Source: Albula goreensis (Eukaryota > Chordata > Actinopteri > Albuliformes > Albulidae). From it: a DNA stretch of 64,000 nucleotides. Positions 47,801-59,600 of the stretch are shown one piece after another (positions within the stretch are counted from its first letter, which is position 1; each line of letters starts with the position of its first letter). The notes under the pieces are model-generated. The model saw only the letters and a program-made list of their open reading frames with translations, had not been told where the DNA came from and searched no databases. A program made the translations under genes and the position numbers. Where the stretch lies: contig CM040761.1 in the NCBI GenBank assembly GCA_022829145.1, positions 1,242,768 to 1,306,767 of the forward strand, read 5' to 3'.

Positions 47801-48870
47801 CAGGCTTAAGCCTGAGGAGGAATAATGACCTATCGTGTATCACTCATATACTCACATGTATCACTCTCAAAATGGCTGGCCTCCATGAGCATGTGACTAG
47901 ACCTGATTTTTCTATGTCAGTCAGACAAACTGTATGGATTTTAACAGACAATTGTTGCTGGTTGGTGGAGCATAAAGACAAACACAGGCACAAAAGAAAC
48001 AGTGTTGCCTTTCTACATAGAGAATGCAAAACCGAGTGGCCGTTTAAACCTGCTGTACGAGCCCCAGGATCAGGCGTCAGGTGTGTCACCCAACGCTTTG
48101 TACACAGATGCCCATTGTTCACTTGTTTCAGAGGAGCATGCTGCTGTATCTAGCTGTTGAGTTCCATCACCAGACATAATAAATCTATCCAAAACGCATA
48201 ATATAGCCATCCTGAGCCCAGAATTGGCTGTGAATAAGTGGGCCTTGTTCACTTATGCCTAACCTGTGAGGCGAAAATATGCCACAGACTTGTGCAGGTT
48301 TAATCTACTGTGTGCATAAATTAGCATGTATTACAGGGTGTCTGCTGGGGGTATGACTGCCTCTTCACCACTCTCTGTGGTGCTAACAAGGCTCAAACGA
48401 CAGGATACAGCAAAACAGGAGCTGGGTCTATCCTCCTCATAAGTACAAGAGCCCTGCACACAAGTACCTTGCAAAGAGCGATTCTGCTTACTTCCCACAA
48501 CTTCCCATAGATACCTTTTCTGATTCCAATCTTGAGACCGCTTTAAATGATGTTAGACTATGAGTGTGTACCTCCACATATAACAAACTATGAATGTTTA
48601 CCTGCACATATAACAGGCTATGAATGTTTACCTCCATATGTTCACCTCACAGCGTTTGAGAACAGGTGGAGTGGTCCCCATTTTCACCTCATAGCGTTTG
48701 AGATCAGATCGAGTGGTCCCCATTTTCACTTTGAGATCTGGTCCAGTGGCTGGTTCTTCACCACACCCCCACCCCCACCACCACCCCCCAAAAAAAAGAA
48801 ACCCCACATATTCCCTGATGGGTGACCAAACTCAGTTTCCTAGCAACCAGCGATCAGGTGCGTTTGAGCA
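47801..48870. other. Nothing recognised apart from a short duplication
   Basis: At 48640-48740 a segment with TTCACCTCATAGCGTTTGAG and GAGTGGTCCCCATTTTCAC is repeated two to three times. No coding sequence. Confidence 0.5.
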
Positions 48871-48879
48871 GGAAGGTTT

Positions 48880-49570
48880 ACTCTGAATGCAGCATTCAGA
48901 GGAAGAACAAGGGGCTGGAGGCAGGGGTGGCCTGCTCTGAATGCAGCGTTCAGGGGGCGGAGTCAATGGTAGCCTGTTGTGAATGCAGCGCTCAGGGGGC
49001 AAAGCCAGTGGTGGCCTGTTCTAAATGTAGTGTTCAGGGGGCGGAGTCAGCGACAGCCTGCTCTGAATGTAGCATTCAGGGGTCAGAGTCAACAATGGCC
49101 CCGCTCTGAATGCAGCGTTCAGGGGGCGGAGTCAATGGTGGCCTGTTGTGAATGCAGCGCTCAGGGGGCAAAGCCAGTGGTGGCCTGTTCTAAATGCAGT
49201 GTTCAGGTGGTGGAGTCAGCAACAGCCTGCTCTGAATGTAGTGTTCAGGGGGCATAGCCAGCAACAGCCCTGCTCTGAATGAAGTGTTCAGGGGCCGGCG
49301 TCAGCAACAGCCAGCTCTGAATTCAGCATTTGGGGGCGGAGTCAGCGATGGCCTTGCTCTGAGGGTAGTGTTCAGGGGTGGAGTCAGTGGTGGCCCTGCT
49401 CTAAATGCAGTATTCAGGGAGCAGAGTCAGCGATGGCCCTGCTCTAAATGCAGTATTCAGGGGGCGGAGTCAGCGGAGGCCCTGCTTTGAATACAGCATT
49501 CACGGGCGGAGTCAATGGCAGCCTTGCTTTGAATGTAGCATTCAGGGGCGGAGTCAGCAGCAGCTCTGCC
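48880..49570. repeat. 42-bp minisatellite
   Basis: About sixteen copies of TCTGAATGCAGCGTTCAGGG plus GGCGGAGTCAATGGTGGCCT plus GT or GC. Fourteen codons per unit gives repeated open frames. A block of four units (48930-49075) recurs at 49100-49230 with the same variants. Confidence 0.94.
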
Positions 49571-49574
49571 CCTC

Positions 49575-50770
49575 TGTGTATACTGTATATCGATATTTAT
49601 CTATGTGTTTGCTTAAGTTGCATGTATGTATTACTTATGATCTTTTAAAAGGTGATGTTTCATCTGAAAAATGGTGCTATTTGTTAAACAGATTTCAACC
49701 TGAACCAAATTTCTGATGTAAATATGTATAAAGATTACCTGTTTATTTGTTGTGTTACTATTTGGAAATGCATGTAATGTCTTTACCTGTACCTTAACAC
49801 CCACTTACACATTAGATCTGGCAGTAGTGACATTGATAATTCATTCATATTTACCTAGGAAATCTACATTCAAAGGTCCCTTGATGGATGCCCCTGGAGT
49901 ATTAGTGTTTGATGTGCTTTGAGCTGTTCAGACAGTGGCATTCAGGAGAGCATTGGGAAGCCTCATTAATTTCCCCTCCAACCATACAAAACTGAGTGCT
50001 GTTAAACTGGCCTGCTGAATGTAGGAGGGTGTGTTTGGAAACATTCTTATAGGTTTCTCAACTCCAGCGTCACACCAAAACAAATTTCACCAGTGACGTC
50101 TCTTTTGTGTTGACTGCTATTTTTGACTTGGCTGTCTGTACCCAGAATCATACAATGCAAGCAGCTGTCAGGCTGTGGCTGGTCCATGCCTGCTGATGAA
50201 TGTGTGTGCAACATTCTGACAGCAGGTGGCGCTGTGAAAAATAACAATGTTTTAGAAAAGGAAGCCTTTTTCAAACCCACCTATTGGTATGGAGAAGCTC
50301 AGAGAACAGTAACGGGAGAACAGCTCAGTCCTGTCCCAGCAGAACTCAATGTGTGGGACAGTGGCAGTAGAAGCAGAATCTGTTTTAGCTGGATATTGAC
50401 TGCATTTTGTACTTAATTGTGTTTTGAACATTCTGCTGGTCTTTGCATTTTGCCTTTTCTAAAACTGTACATGCTGACCTCATCCAGACCTCTCCTGAAA
50501 AAGACATTTTAAATTGCAGGTGTGGATAAATGAAAGCTAAAAATAAACAAAACAAACAAACAAAAAATACCACTGAACCTCCCATGAGACAGGACAAGAG
50601 GCCAGGGAGGGGAAGTGGGATAAACAGATTGAGAGCTGTGACATAAGTGGCCCGCAACGCTGCCATTTCATTTGTTACCTTGACGGCACTCCCACCAGAG
50701 GAATGTCTGATTCATCAGCTTAACCTGCTCCCCCAGGTCATGGGAAAGACGCTCTGACTGAGCCACAAAC
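49575..50770. other. Nothing recognised
   Basis: No exon or element can be supported. Confidence 0.5.
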
Positions 50771-50775
50771 TCCCT

Positions 50776-50822
50776 TTAATCAAGCATTTAGTGGACATTC
50801 TTATCCAGAGTGATAGTTTATA
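50776..50822 (-). mobile_element. LINE/SINE tail fragment
   Basis: CATTTAGTGGACATTCTTAT followed by CCAGAGTGA is a diverged reverse complement of the fish LINE tail. Confidence 0.55.
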
Positions 50823-51699
50823 GTTGGATATTTACTGAAGCATTTTCGGTGAGGTGCCTGGCTCTACCTGACCGTAACCCTGATCCAAGTACAATTGTAC
50901 TGTGAGTGCTGCTCTCAACTTTGAGCAACATCTCCATCCTCTGTGAAAGGATGATATGAGCCATATTCACCACCAAATTTAAATCATCAAGATGTAAGAG
51001 TAATGCACACGAGAAACTCAATCAGATCCCACCCAAAAAAATGCCTCTCATCAGAGAGACAATTGGGAGAATTAGGACTTGTTTAGCAGACTGATTGGTT
51101 CCCATGCTTTTCAGGCATGGTTATCACAGAATATTCTGCAGAGGAGGTCATGAGCCAGAGCTTTTACAGTGAGACTTGTGGCTGTTGTCATGGCAAGTGG
51201 GGATCATGGGAGGCCCAGATCTTGCGCTCTCCTGTGCACAAACAGCCACAGATACTGGGACTCAGCGCAGCATGCCCCTTCTGTCAAACATGACAACAGA
51301 TGGGGAGTGGAATGTGAAGGGTTAAAATCATCAGCCAGTCTCTTTGGCTCAGTATCTCTGGCTCTACATGTATGGGCTGCACACATAACAAAGGACTTCT
51401 TCAGAGTGAAGCCTAAAAATTGAGATATCGTAAAGGTTATCTAATGTGTAACACATGTAGAAATTAACTAATGTTAATTAATGTTAATTAATGTTAATAA
51501 TGGTATTTGGATTAGCATATTTTGTTAGCATTATCTACACCTCATTTTATTTCATTCCACACTCACCTATTACAACATGACATCACATGTTTAGGTGTGT
51601 GTGCACTTACCTGCTGCAGTGTGATATCATATGGACAGGTGTGTCCATGTTATGTATTGTGTTTACATCAAAGTTAGAGGATGTGTTACAATTTTGCTA
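50823..51699. other. Nothing recognised
   Basis: No supportable feature; ATGTTAATTA is repeated four times at 51470-51500. Confidence 0.5.
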
Positions 51700-51970
51700 C
51701 ACATTTAACCTTGAGATTTTTCACACAAGCAAAGAACGTACACATTTAATATAACTTTATCACATTAGTAAAAACCTTAAACATCTAACTTTAAGCTTTG
51801 TCACATTTGTAATAACATTAAACATTTAACTTTAAACATTTGCATATTAGTAAAAATCTTAAACATTTACTTAGCTTTGTCACATTTGTGAAAATCTTAC
51901 AAATTTAACATAACTTTATCACATTTGTAAAAAACTTAAACATTTAACCTTTCTCACATTAGTAAATGTA
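51700..51970. repeat. AT-rich imperfect tandem repeat, about 45-bp unit
   Basis: Five to six units with TTTGTCACATTTGTAAAAA and CTTAAACATTTAAC, each diverged. Confidence 0.82.
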
Positions 51971-52187
51971 AGAAACACACCAAGCACATGGAAAGCTTTT
52001 GGAGTTCTGAGCAGGGTTCAAGTTGAGAAGGGATGTGGGGGGATGCCATCCTGCTTGGAAAAAATCTTGCCCACAACCATCCCCTTGTAAAATCGTCTTC
52101 TCCCTTCTCTTCCGCTTTCCTTTAATGTAATTTGCTATGCTATTTATCGCCTAATCACGAAAAGATGAAACGTCAGCAGTATTTTAT

Positions 52188-52917
52188 CTGCAGCAATTCC
52201 CTTCTTGCAGGTCTTCCAGCGTCCGCCATCAGACCCCTGCAGCTCATCCAGAATGCTGCAGCCCGTCTGATCTACAACCTCCCTAGAGATACTCATGTGA
52301 CCCCCCTGCTGACTGCCCTCCACTGGCTGCCTGTTATCGCTCGCATCAAATTGAAAACTTTGGTGCTAGCATACCAGGCTGTTAAGGGGACAGCTCCAGC
52401 TTACCTCCAGAAGATCGTCAGACCCTACACCCCTGCCAGACCCCTCCGTTCTGCCACCTCTGGTTGCCTGAGGCAGCCCCCTCTCCGCTCCTCCACTTCC
52501 AGGTCACGTCTGCTGTCTGTCCTGGCCCCCCAGTGGTGGAATGATCTTCCCGTGGAGGTCAGAACAGCAGTGACACTGGCCACCTTCAAGCACAGACTGA
52601 AGACTCACCTCTTCAGGCTACACCTCTCCCCTCCTCTCCCTTGTTCTTTGTAATGTGTCTATTTGCTCTTATCTGTGATAGTTTTTTTTTTTAAAACTAT
52701 GCTATTTGCTCTTAACTTGTGATTGTTTTTAACTAGGCTGTTTAGTAAGTCTGTAGTCTCTAGGGGAGTCCTGATCTATTCGATCACCTTGGCACTTGGG
52801 ACTTTACCCCTCTCTGGGTTTATCTTCGCACTTTTTGTACTGTTATTATGCACTTTGCCTAAGTCGCTCTGGATAAGAGCGTCTAACAAATGCCCGCAAT
52901 GTAATGTAATGTATTTA
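52188..52917 (+). mobile_element. L2-like LINE, 5'-truncated copy with intact C-terminal frame and 3' tail
   Basis: An open frame reads CSNSLLAGLPASAIRPLQLI, QNAAARLIYNLPRDTHVTPL, LTALHWLPVIARIKLKTL and FKHRLKTHLFRLHL up to a stop at about 52653. Then come a 3' UTR and the tail TCGCTCTGGATAAGAGCGTC plus TAACAAATGCC and (ATGTA)n at 52900-52917. This is the C-terminal domain following the reverse transcriptase. The uninterrupted 150 codons suggest a younger insertion than the other LINE pieces here. The 5' break is near 52188. Confidence 0.9.
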
Positions 52918-53265
52918 AATGTAAATCTTAAGTTATTTGTACTCCAGTTTGTGTTGTTCTGTATCCTCTGTGCCTATTGATTGCTTATTGCTTATTTGAT
53001 TGGAGCCTGCAAATGCATGCTTCCCATCAGCTAATGCAACTTCACCATGAGTTTTGCTTTGGACGAGGACTGCAGATGCTACAGATTAAAATGGCTAAGT
53101 GGAAACTCCATATCCAAAAGCTTGTGTGATAGAACCCAATAGTTCCTACATCCCAAGCTTTCAACCAGCACATGCTGATGGCACACTGATGCTTGTGTGT
53201 CACACTAAGGGCTCAGGGCTAATGATTCGTTGCAACTGAAAAACACTTATGTTGAGGCCAGGTGT
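52918..53265. other. Nothing recognised
   Basis: No supportable feature. Confidence 0.5.
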
Positions 53266-53269
53266 GAAA

Positions 53270-53570
53270 AGCAGGTGTGGATCTTCATTAAGCATTCATT
53301 AGGCATGGAGGCGTGCCCTTCAAATGCAGAAGAACAGGTGATAACACACCTTACAACTTCATTAAGCATTCGTTAGGCATGGAAGTGTGCTCTTTAAATG
53401 CAGAGGAACAGGTGATAACACACCTTATGGCTTCATTAAGCATTCGTTAGGCATGGGGTGTGCTCTTTAAATGTAGAGGAACAGGTGATAACACACCTTA
53501 TAGCTTCATTAAGCATTCGTTAGGCATGGAGGCGTGCCTTTTAAATGCGAAGGTGATAACATACCTTACC
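53270..53570. repeat. Tandem repeat, about 74-bp unit, four copies
   Basis: Units start CTTCATTAAGCATTCGTTAG and include CTTTAAATGCAGAGGAACAG and GTGATAACACACCTTA. Confidence 0.93.
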
Positions 53571-54575
53571 AATTCAACACAGCAAATCCAAAACCACACC
53601 ATATCTAGTTAAAGTGAGACTGGTGTCAGGTTACTGACAGGGAATGGGTAAACAGAGACCTGCCTTTGGCCTCTTCAAACTTGATGATGTGTCTTTCAGG
53701 AGTCTCCTGTTAAACTGTGAGCTGGTCAAAATCTCACCATTGTATATCACGTGTGTGGGAATTCAGCAGGGAGACACCCAGAATGACAGCAGAGGGCCTC
53801 TCTCCAGCCTCCCCTCCTGTGTATGGGGGTCGATACTTGAGCTGCCATCATTTAGGGTCATAAACGGTCTCCCAGACTCCTTCATTGTCTGACTTCAGAT
53901 GCAGCCAAAGGCAGGGTAAATTACGTCCCTGAAAAACTGCGCTGAGCCAAGAAATGAATGGGCTTTTGTTAAAACTGATACCTATGTGCAGGGTTGCCTC
54001 GGTAAATACCTTGAGCATTCCATCTCTGCAGTGGACGTTTAGAGAGCCAGCTCTGAGGACAGGGGACCATGTGATTGCCCAAACCCACCCCAGGGTCTGA
54101 GCTGGACCATAGGACCATTACGCTGGCCACTGACCCAGGCAGGATGGGCCTTGCCCTTTTAATTGGTTTTCAGAAATGTTCATTCACATGGAGTGCAGCA
54201 CACTAATTTATTTTGAAGTTAAAAGCTGAGCAGTGCGAATAGCACCAGTGAAGCACAGTTAGGGTTCATCTAAGCTTTGGTGACAGAATGCATGAACAGC
54301 GAAAGACTGAAAGATTTAATTCCCTGCCCCCACCCCCCCAAACACCATAACACATCTGTATGCTCGTTACGCTGCTGACTGCACTGTATTTATTGAATGC
54401 ACATTTCGTTTCCCGCATATGGAGAGCTTATGGTGGTTGCTATAGCAACCCTTTCATTCCCCACCCCCCACTGCCACCCTCCCATCATCCCACATTCCAT
54501 CATTCATACAATGCCTTTGCTGCTGGGTGCAGATTCCACAAATCTCAGCACAACTACGGACGCCATGATAGAGGG
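53571..54575. other. Nothing recognised
   Basis: No exon or element can be supported. Confidence 0.5.
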
Positions 54576-54582
54576 TCAGTTT

Positions 54583-54760
54583 TCATCCTGAATCACTGTG
54601 GTGAGGGGCAGGGGGGTTGTTTTTCTGGTGAATTACTGTGGTGAGGGATGGCAGGGGGGGGGTTATTTTACTGGTGAATCACCCTGGTGGAGGGCAGGGG
54701 GGATATTTTCCTGGTGAATCACTTTGGTGAGGGGGTGGTTATTTTCCTGGTGAATCAGGA
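54583..54760. repeat. G-rich tandem repeat, about 45-50-bp unit
   Basis: Four diverged copies of CTGGTGAATCACTGTGGTGA plus GGGGCAGGGGGG and TTATTTTC. Confidence 0.85.
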
Positions 54761-54835
54761 TGAGGTTTTGGCTGCAGGAAGGTGTTCATTAGCATGATGG
54801 AAAATGCCAGAGCTTGCTAACCCCCCTTAACATAC

Positions 54836-54935
54836 ATACACAAACACACATTCATATACAGGCACATGCACACACATACACACTCACACACACAGACATA
54901 TACACACACACGCTCACACTCACAAACAAACAGAC
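54836..54935. repeat. CA-rich microsatellite
   Basis: Interrupted (CA)n with ACACACATACACACTCACAC words. Confidence 0.93.
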
Positions 54936-55234
54936 ACACTCACACATAAAGACACTGAGGCTTGGCTCAGACAGTGCTCTATGGCAGCATCGATGGTGCC
55001 ACTGTGGAGAGGATGCTTCCTGGGTATTTAAACGATGTGACTGTGGACAGCTTGCTCCCACTGCTGGTGAAAACTCAGGGGGGTCAGGAGGCACACTGGC
55101 ATGCCACTGGCATGTGTGTTGACTGAATGACCCATCCTTCTATGGCAGTCAACAGCAGCTGAGAGGGTGTCACTCGGGTCCTGGGGTGTGTTGGCCATGC
55201 AAACGTGATCATCTGCATTCTATGACCCTGGGAT

Positions 55235-55720
55235 ATGCTGTTACGTTATTATTGGCTTTGCCTGGAGACTCTTTCATTGAAAAGTTTCCCATCTAGCCTG
55301 ATGTCAGCTGCTACCTCACTCTGGTCTTTAATGTCCCCGCATAGTAAAGATGAAACAGACAGGAAAGCGGAGGACGGAGGACGTTGTAAAGGACTGGTGG
55401 AAACACACATCCTTGTCCGTGTGTAGATTTTGAAATCTGGGACTCCTGGCGACCCACAGTTACATGAGCCATCACCCCTCATGGAACTGCCTCAGGATGC
55501 TGATAAACATGGTGGGCAGCTTTACCTCTGCAGAGCAGCTGTCTGGAGACAGGGTCAAAATCTTTGGATAAGTCCACAAACTGAATAGAAAGGTTTTGGT
55601 GATGTTCTCCTGCATTTTTCTTGTAGCCATTGCAATGAATGGTGAAAATAATTTTCTACACAGTGCAGATCCTTACAAAAGCCACATGGGGATTCTAGTA
55701 GCAGGTCCTCTAAAATTAGA
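55235..55720 (-). mobile_element. LINE reverse transcriptase relic of a different type from the L2-like copies
   Basis: Minus strand shows FVDLSKDFDPVSRQLLCRG (RT motif A, family form FVDLTKAFDxVSRxGL) at about 55541-55590. After a frame change come SMRGDGSCNCGSPGVPDFKI and TRTRMCVSTSPLQ, where relatives have a VxNGVKQGCVLAPTLF stretch, and then ADIRLDGKLFNERVSRQSQ, close to the usual RxDGKLFNLxRLxAKT. Frameshifts and stops throughout. The clade is not assigned. Confidence 0.72.
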
Positions 55721-57685
55721 CAGCTAAATTATTTAGCAGGTTAAAATAATTTCTAATCAAATTTCTCAAATAGTTTAATCACTTTTATTGGCAATGTGTA
55801 AGTCAGTTTGTACAAGCAATGAGACAGCTGGCATGATATTGACCTTGTTTTTTGCTAAGCAGCTTGTTTTGTATCTATGTTTTCAGAACTATTTGTTTGT
55901 GGAGCTGAATAAGAGACATGAATTGATAAAATTTGATCCTTTAGTATAGAGTTAAACTTGTATTAAAGAAATAACATAGGGATCGCATTGTGCTGTTGGA
56001 ATGTCTCATGCCTGTGCCTTTGGTTTGTGTGCTTGTGTGTGTGAGTGTGAGTGTGTGTGTGTGTGTGTTCATTGACAGTGGCATGAGCCTTGGAAAAGGT
56101 ATGTAACAAAATTATTTTATCATGACAACCTTTAACCTCTATAAAAGGTCTGGTGGAAAAAACCGAAAGCCGGGTGGCCTGGTTGTTTCTCTGTAATTAT
56201 TTTATTAATAGGCATGCTTCAAATAATTTTAATGATGAAATGGGGCTAAAGATGTGAATGAAGAAAAAACCTGGGAACCTTGGTCTTGTGGCAATTTTTT
56301 CTCTGTAATAACCTAGTTAGTAATAGGCAAGCTTCACAAACATGGGTCAAACCTCAAGATCTGTGGTTTTAACCCAGGATTTAGATGGAAAAGTGACATA
56401 AAAAAGAGGACGTCTACTGTGTGACCTTGCTCAAGTCATGTCAAGGTTAAATTTCAGATGATTTGACAAATTTTTAGACATAGGAGCTGAACCCTCCCAC
56501 TTGAGATGGATTCCCTCTCTATTAAGAAGACCAGGCCCCTCATCTGCCCTCTACACATGTGTCCTGCTGTACCATTAGGATGGTCATGGCATGGATGTAT
56601 CTTCAAAACCATAGCAGTACCATAGTGTTATGAGAAAATGGCTTGATTCTGGCTAGGTGTGATCACACCAGGAAAAGGCAAACTTGAGATAAGCTGGCAT
56701 ATAACATCAGAAAATGAAATGCTTACTGCAGGGAGAAACAGGACAGACATGCTGTTTTAGCAGCGCTGAGACCAAGCACAATTATAGATTCAGCCCCCGA
56801 TCAGCAGGGGTGAGATGGGAACACCATTGTTAATCAACAACACCTTCACCTTTCTGCTATGTGGTGGGGCAGAAGACCTTTTTGGTTTGGGCAAGCTGTC
56901 TTCATGGACATCTCAGCATGGCGCCAACCACAGAGGCATGACGACGTGGAATTATCTCACTCCGCAGAGAAGGGAGAACATGCCAGCACTCCTGTAAAAC
57001 CCATTATACCTTTATGCTGTCTGGTATGAGTCTACATTTAATATTGTCTGAAACCATGGAAAAACCAGTTATCTAAGCACAAATCCAGGGGGGTCAAGAT
57101 GAGGTCAGCTGTGGACCTGCACCTGCTGTGGGGATCTCAGACAGTTGTCAAAGCTTAAGCACTAAGAACATGTAAACAAGCTGTATTTTCCAACTGGAAA
57201 TTGGTATGGGTTTGGCCCTCGTGCTTTTCCCCAGCCAAAAAGTTTCTGTTCTCTTTTTAAAATTCCTTTCTTGATGTTATCTCCCCAAACTTTACCATTT
57301 TTATTCAGTTTGCCACCAAAGTCCTGATGTAGGCAAACTTGAGCCAGTTATAAATTTAAGAAGAATCAAAGGATCACAGTTTTAGGCTCCCTGCAGACTT
57401 TAGTTAAATTACCATTAGCAATTCAAAAAATGTAACATCATATTATTAATTTTATTTTTGAAAAAGCAAACAGTAATGTTTGCCCGTTAACATCAATTTG
57501 CTGTCACTGTACATTTTTGTGGTGGTTACATTTGTGTGTTGGTAATTGCTTTGCAATTTTTTTGAACTTTTTGATGATAAGGCATTCTGGAATGGTATTT
57601 TAATCTGACAGGTGGTGAAAACAATGACGTCATCCTGAAATTTAAAAAGCCTTCCATGGTAGGATTCATCGCTGTATCCGAGGCT
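55721..57685. other. Nothing recognised apart from a (GT)n tract
   Basis: A (GT)n microsatellite lies at 56033-56068. Two segments (about 56145-56230 and 56260-56345) share CTGTAAT and AATAGGCATGCTTCA/AATAGGCAAGCTTCA words and may be an old duplication. No exon. Confidence 0.45.
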
Positions 57686-57689
57686 TGGA

Positions 57690-57834
57690 GGACACGAGGA
57701 AACAATCTGAAACTTCTGCTCCTATGATTTTGGAAAATTGGAGGAATTGAGGACACAAAGATCAGTTTCCAGAGGAGATGGGGTGGTAGTGGAGGAGAGG
57801 AGGACTCAAATACATTTTTGAGTATTGGAATGCA
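57690..57834. mobile_element. Partial copy related to the 32905 TIR element
   Basis: Ends AGTATTGGAATGCA at 57821-57834 (13 of 14 bases as in 33066-33079), preceded by purine-rich GGAGGAGAGGAGGACTCAAA as in the other copy. The left end is not found. Confidence 0.5.
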
Positions 57835-58690
57835 CCCATAGTTTCACTGCAATCAAACTTTGTCTGATGGATAGGAATTAAGAGGAAGAAACTACAGTGA
57901 CCTTGTATACATCCTATGCTTATTCACAGAATTAGTGTATTAATGGGTAAAGTCTTCCCCATTGTTGGGAGAGAAAATGAAATGGCCAGAAACCATATAA
58001 AGAGGGAGGAGATGAGCTTGCTGGTCTGCAGAAGAGGCCCACTCGTTCCACTGCTGTGCATTTACTCCAGCACCACAGGGAAATGGCCTGAGAGGCATTG
58101 ACAGGTGCATGGGGCCAGAAATGAATGATTTGGGTAAAAGAAGGGAGGGGCTACTGAACTAAATGCCAGAAAAGGGTTAGATATTTACAACCTGGCATTC
58201 AGGGTATGTGTGAGTGCACTGAGCTGATCCCAGACAGGCAACTTATCAGAATAAATTTGTCTATTTACACAAAGGAGTGCTGGGGCAGAATGTGGATGCT
58301 AACAGATATAGTTCAAGAATGTCAATACAATCAGGAAATAAATATGAGTAAGAAATCTTAACAATGCAATTGGTGGGGGCCCTACACTGAAGAGAATGCA
58401 TAGAATGTTTGAGATGATAGCATGACAAAGTTAGTCTATATATACTCTACAATCAAAGAGCGCCAGACAGCTGGGATGGACGTTGGTATTTCAGCAGTCC
58501 CTGGCATGTCTCTCATGGGCCCAAAACAGACGCTGTATTGTGATGGGTGGAGTGGGGGTGGGGGTATATGGGTATCTGTATTACTCTGGACACCAGGGTG
58601 TGGTAAAGCTATTGCCTTCTTATAGCCTTATAGCCCATATTCCTTGCTGATGATGGTGCTTAGATAATGAGGGCCCTTACTCCACTATGT
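57835..58690. other. Nothing recognised
   Basis: No exon or element can be supported. Confidence 0.5.
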
Positions 58691-58691
58691 T

Positions 58692-58745
58692 ACTCTACAT
58701 TACATTACACGACTCTAGCAGATAACCTTATCCAGAGCAACTGAC
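58692..58745 (-). mobile_element. LINE/SINE tail fragment
   Basis: ACATTACATTACACGACTCT then AGCAGATAACCTTATCCAGA and GCAACT is the reverse complement of the fish LINE tail with its repeat end. Confidence 0.65.
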
Positions 58746-59214
58746 ACAGCTTGTATTTTTTATTCATGATACAGTGACACACATGGATATTTACTGAAGC
58801 AAGGTGAGGGGTACAACAGCAACACCATACCTGTGAAATGAACCTGCAACATTAGAGTTACAAGCTCCTTTTCTATTATTCTGCACTACCTGCCCAGTGT
58901 GGGAGGTCCTCTTGGTACCCATATGGAAACCCAAAGCCATGCCTGACTCTCTACTCCTCTTGTGGCATGCATGTTCATTAAAGCATTCCTGGAGAGAGCT
59001 TAAGCACAAGTGCTACATGCCAGGGATGTATGGATATGCTCTCCCCCTTCTCCCCCCTCCTGTGGGCACCATCACAGTGAATGGCTTTTCCCTCTACAGT
59101 CTAACTCCAATGTTTATCCACTTCCATAGAGACAGACACTTGCCCTGGAAAGCTGCAAATGCAAATGAGCCACTCTCCGACTGTGATCAGACATACATAC
59201 AGCCCAGTGCGTAG
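58746..59214. other. Nothing recognised
   Basis: No supportable feature. Confidence 0.5.
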
Positions 59215-59600
59215 CCAGCGTGCTGTGTGCAGCAGGGATTCTGGGGCTCAGTGCAGAGCCAGCACAATGTGTACAGCAGGGATTTTGGGACCCAGTGTGG
59301 AGCTCTGTGCAGCAGGGAGTTTGGGGCCCAGTGCGGAGCCAGCATACTGTGTGCAGCAGGGAGTTTAGGGCCCAGTGTGGAGCCAGCTTGTTGCGTGCAG
59401 CAGGGAGTTTGGGGCCCAGTATGTAGCTGTGCAGCAGGGAGTTTGGGGCCCAGTGTGGAGCCAGTGTGCTGTGTGCAGCAGGAAGTTTGGGGCCCAGTGT
59501 GGAGCCAGTGTGCTGTGTGCAGCTCAAAATTTGGGGCCCAGTGTGGAGCCAGTGTGCTGTGTGCAGCAGGGAGTTTGGGGCCCAGTGTGGAGCCAGCATG
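59215..59600. repeat. 44-bp minisatellite
   Basis: About nine copies of CCCAGTGTGGAGCCAGTGTG plus CTGTGTGCAGCAGGGAGTTT plus GGGG; some copies lack part of the unit. Open frames on both strands are artefacts. Confidence 0.94.

Noticed and set aside
47397..47843. 148-codon minus-strand frame with RHHYRLAIP repeats
   Set aside because: Product of a 27-bp minisatellite whose unit is nine codons; no start context or conserved domain.
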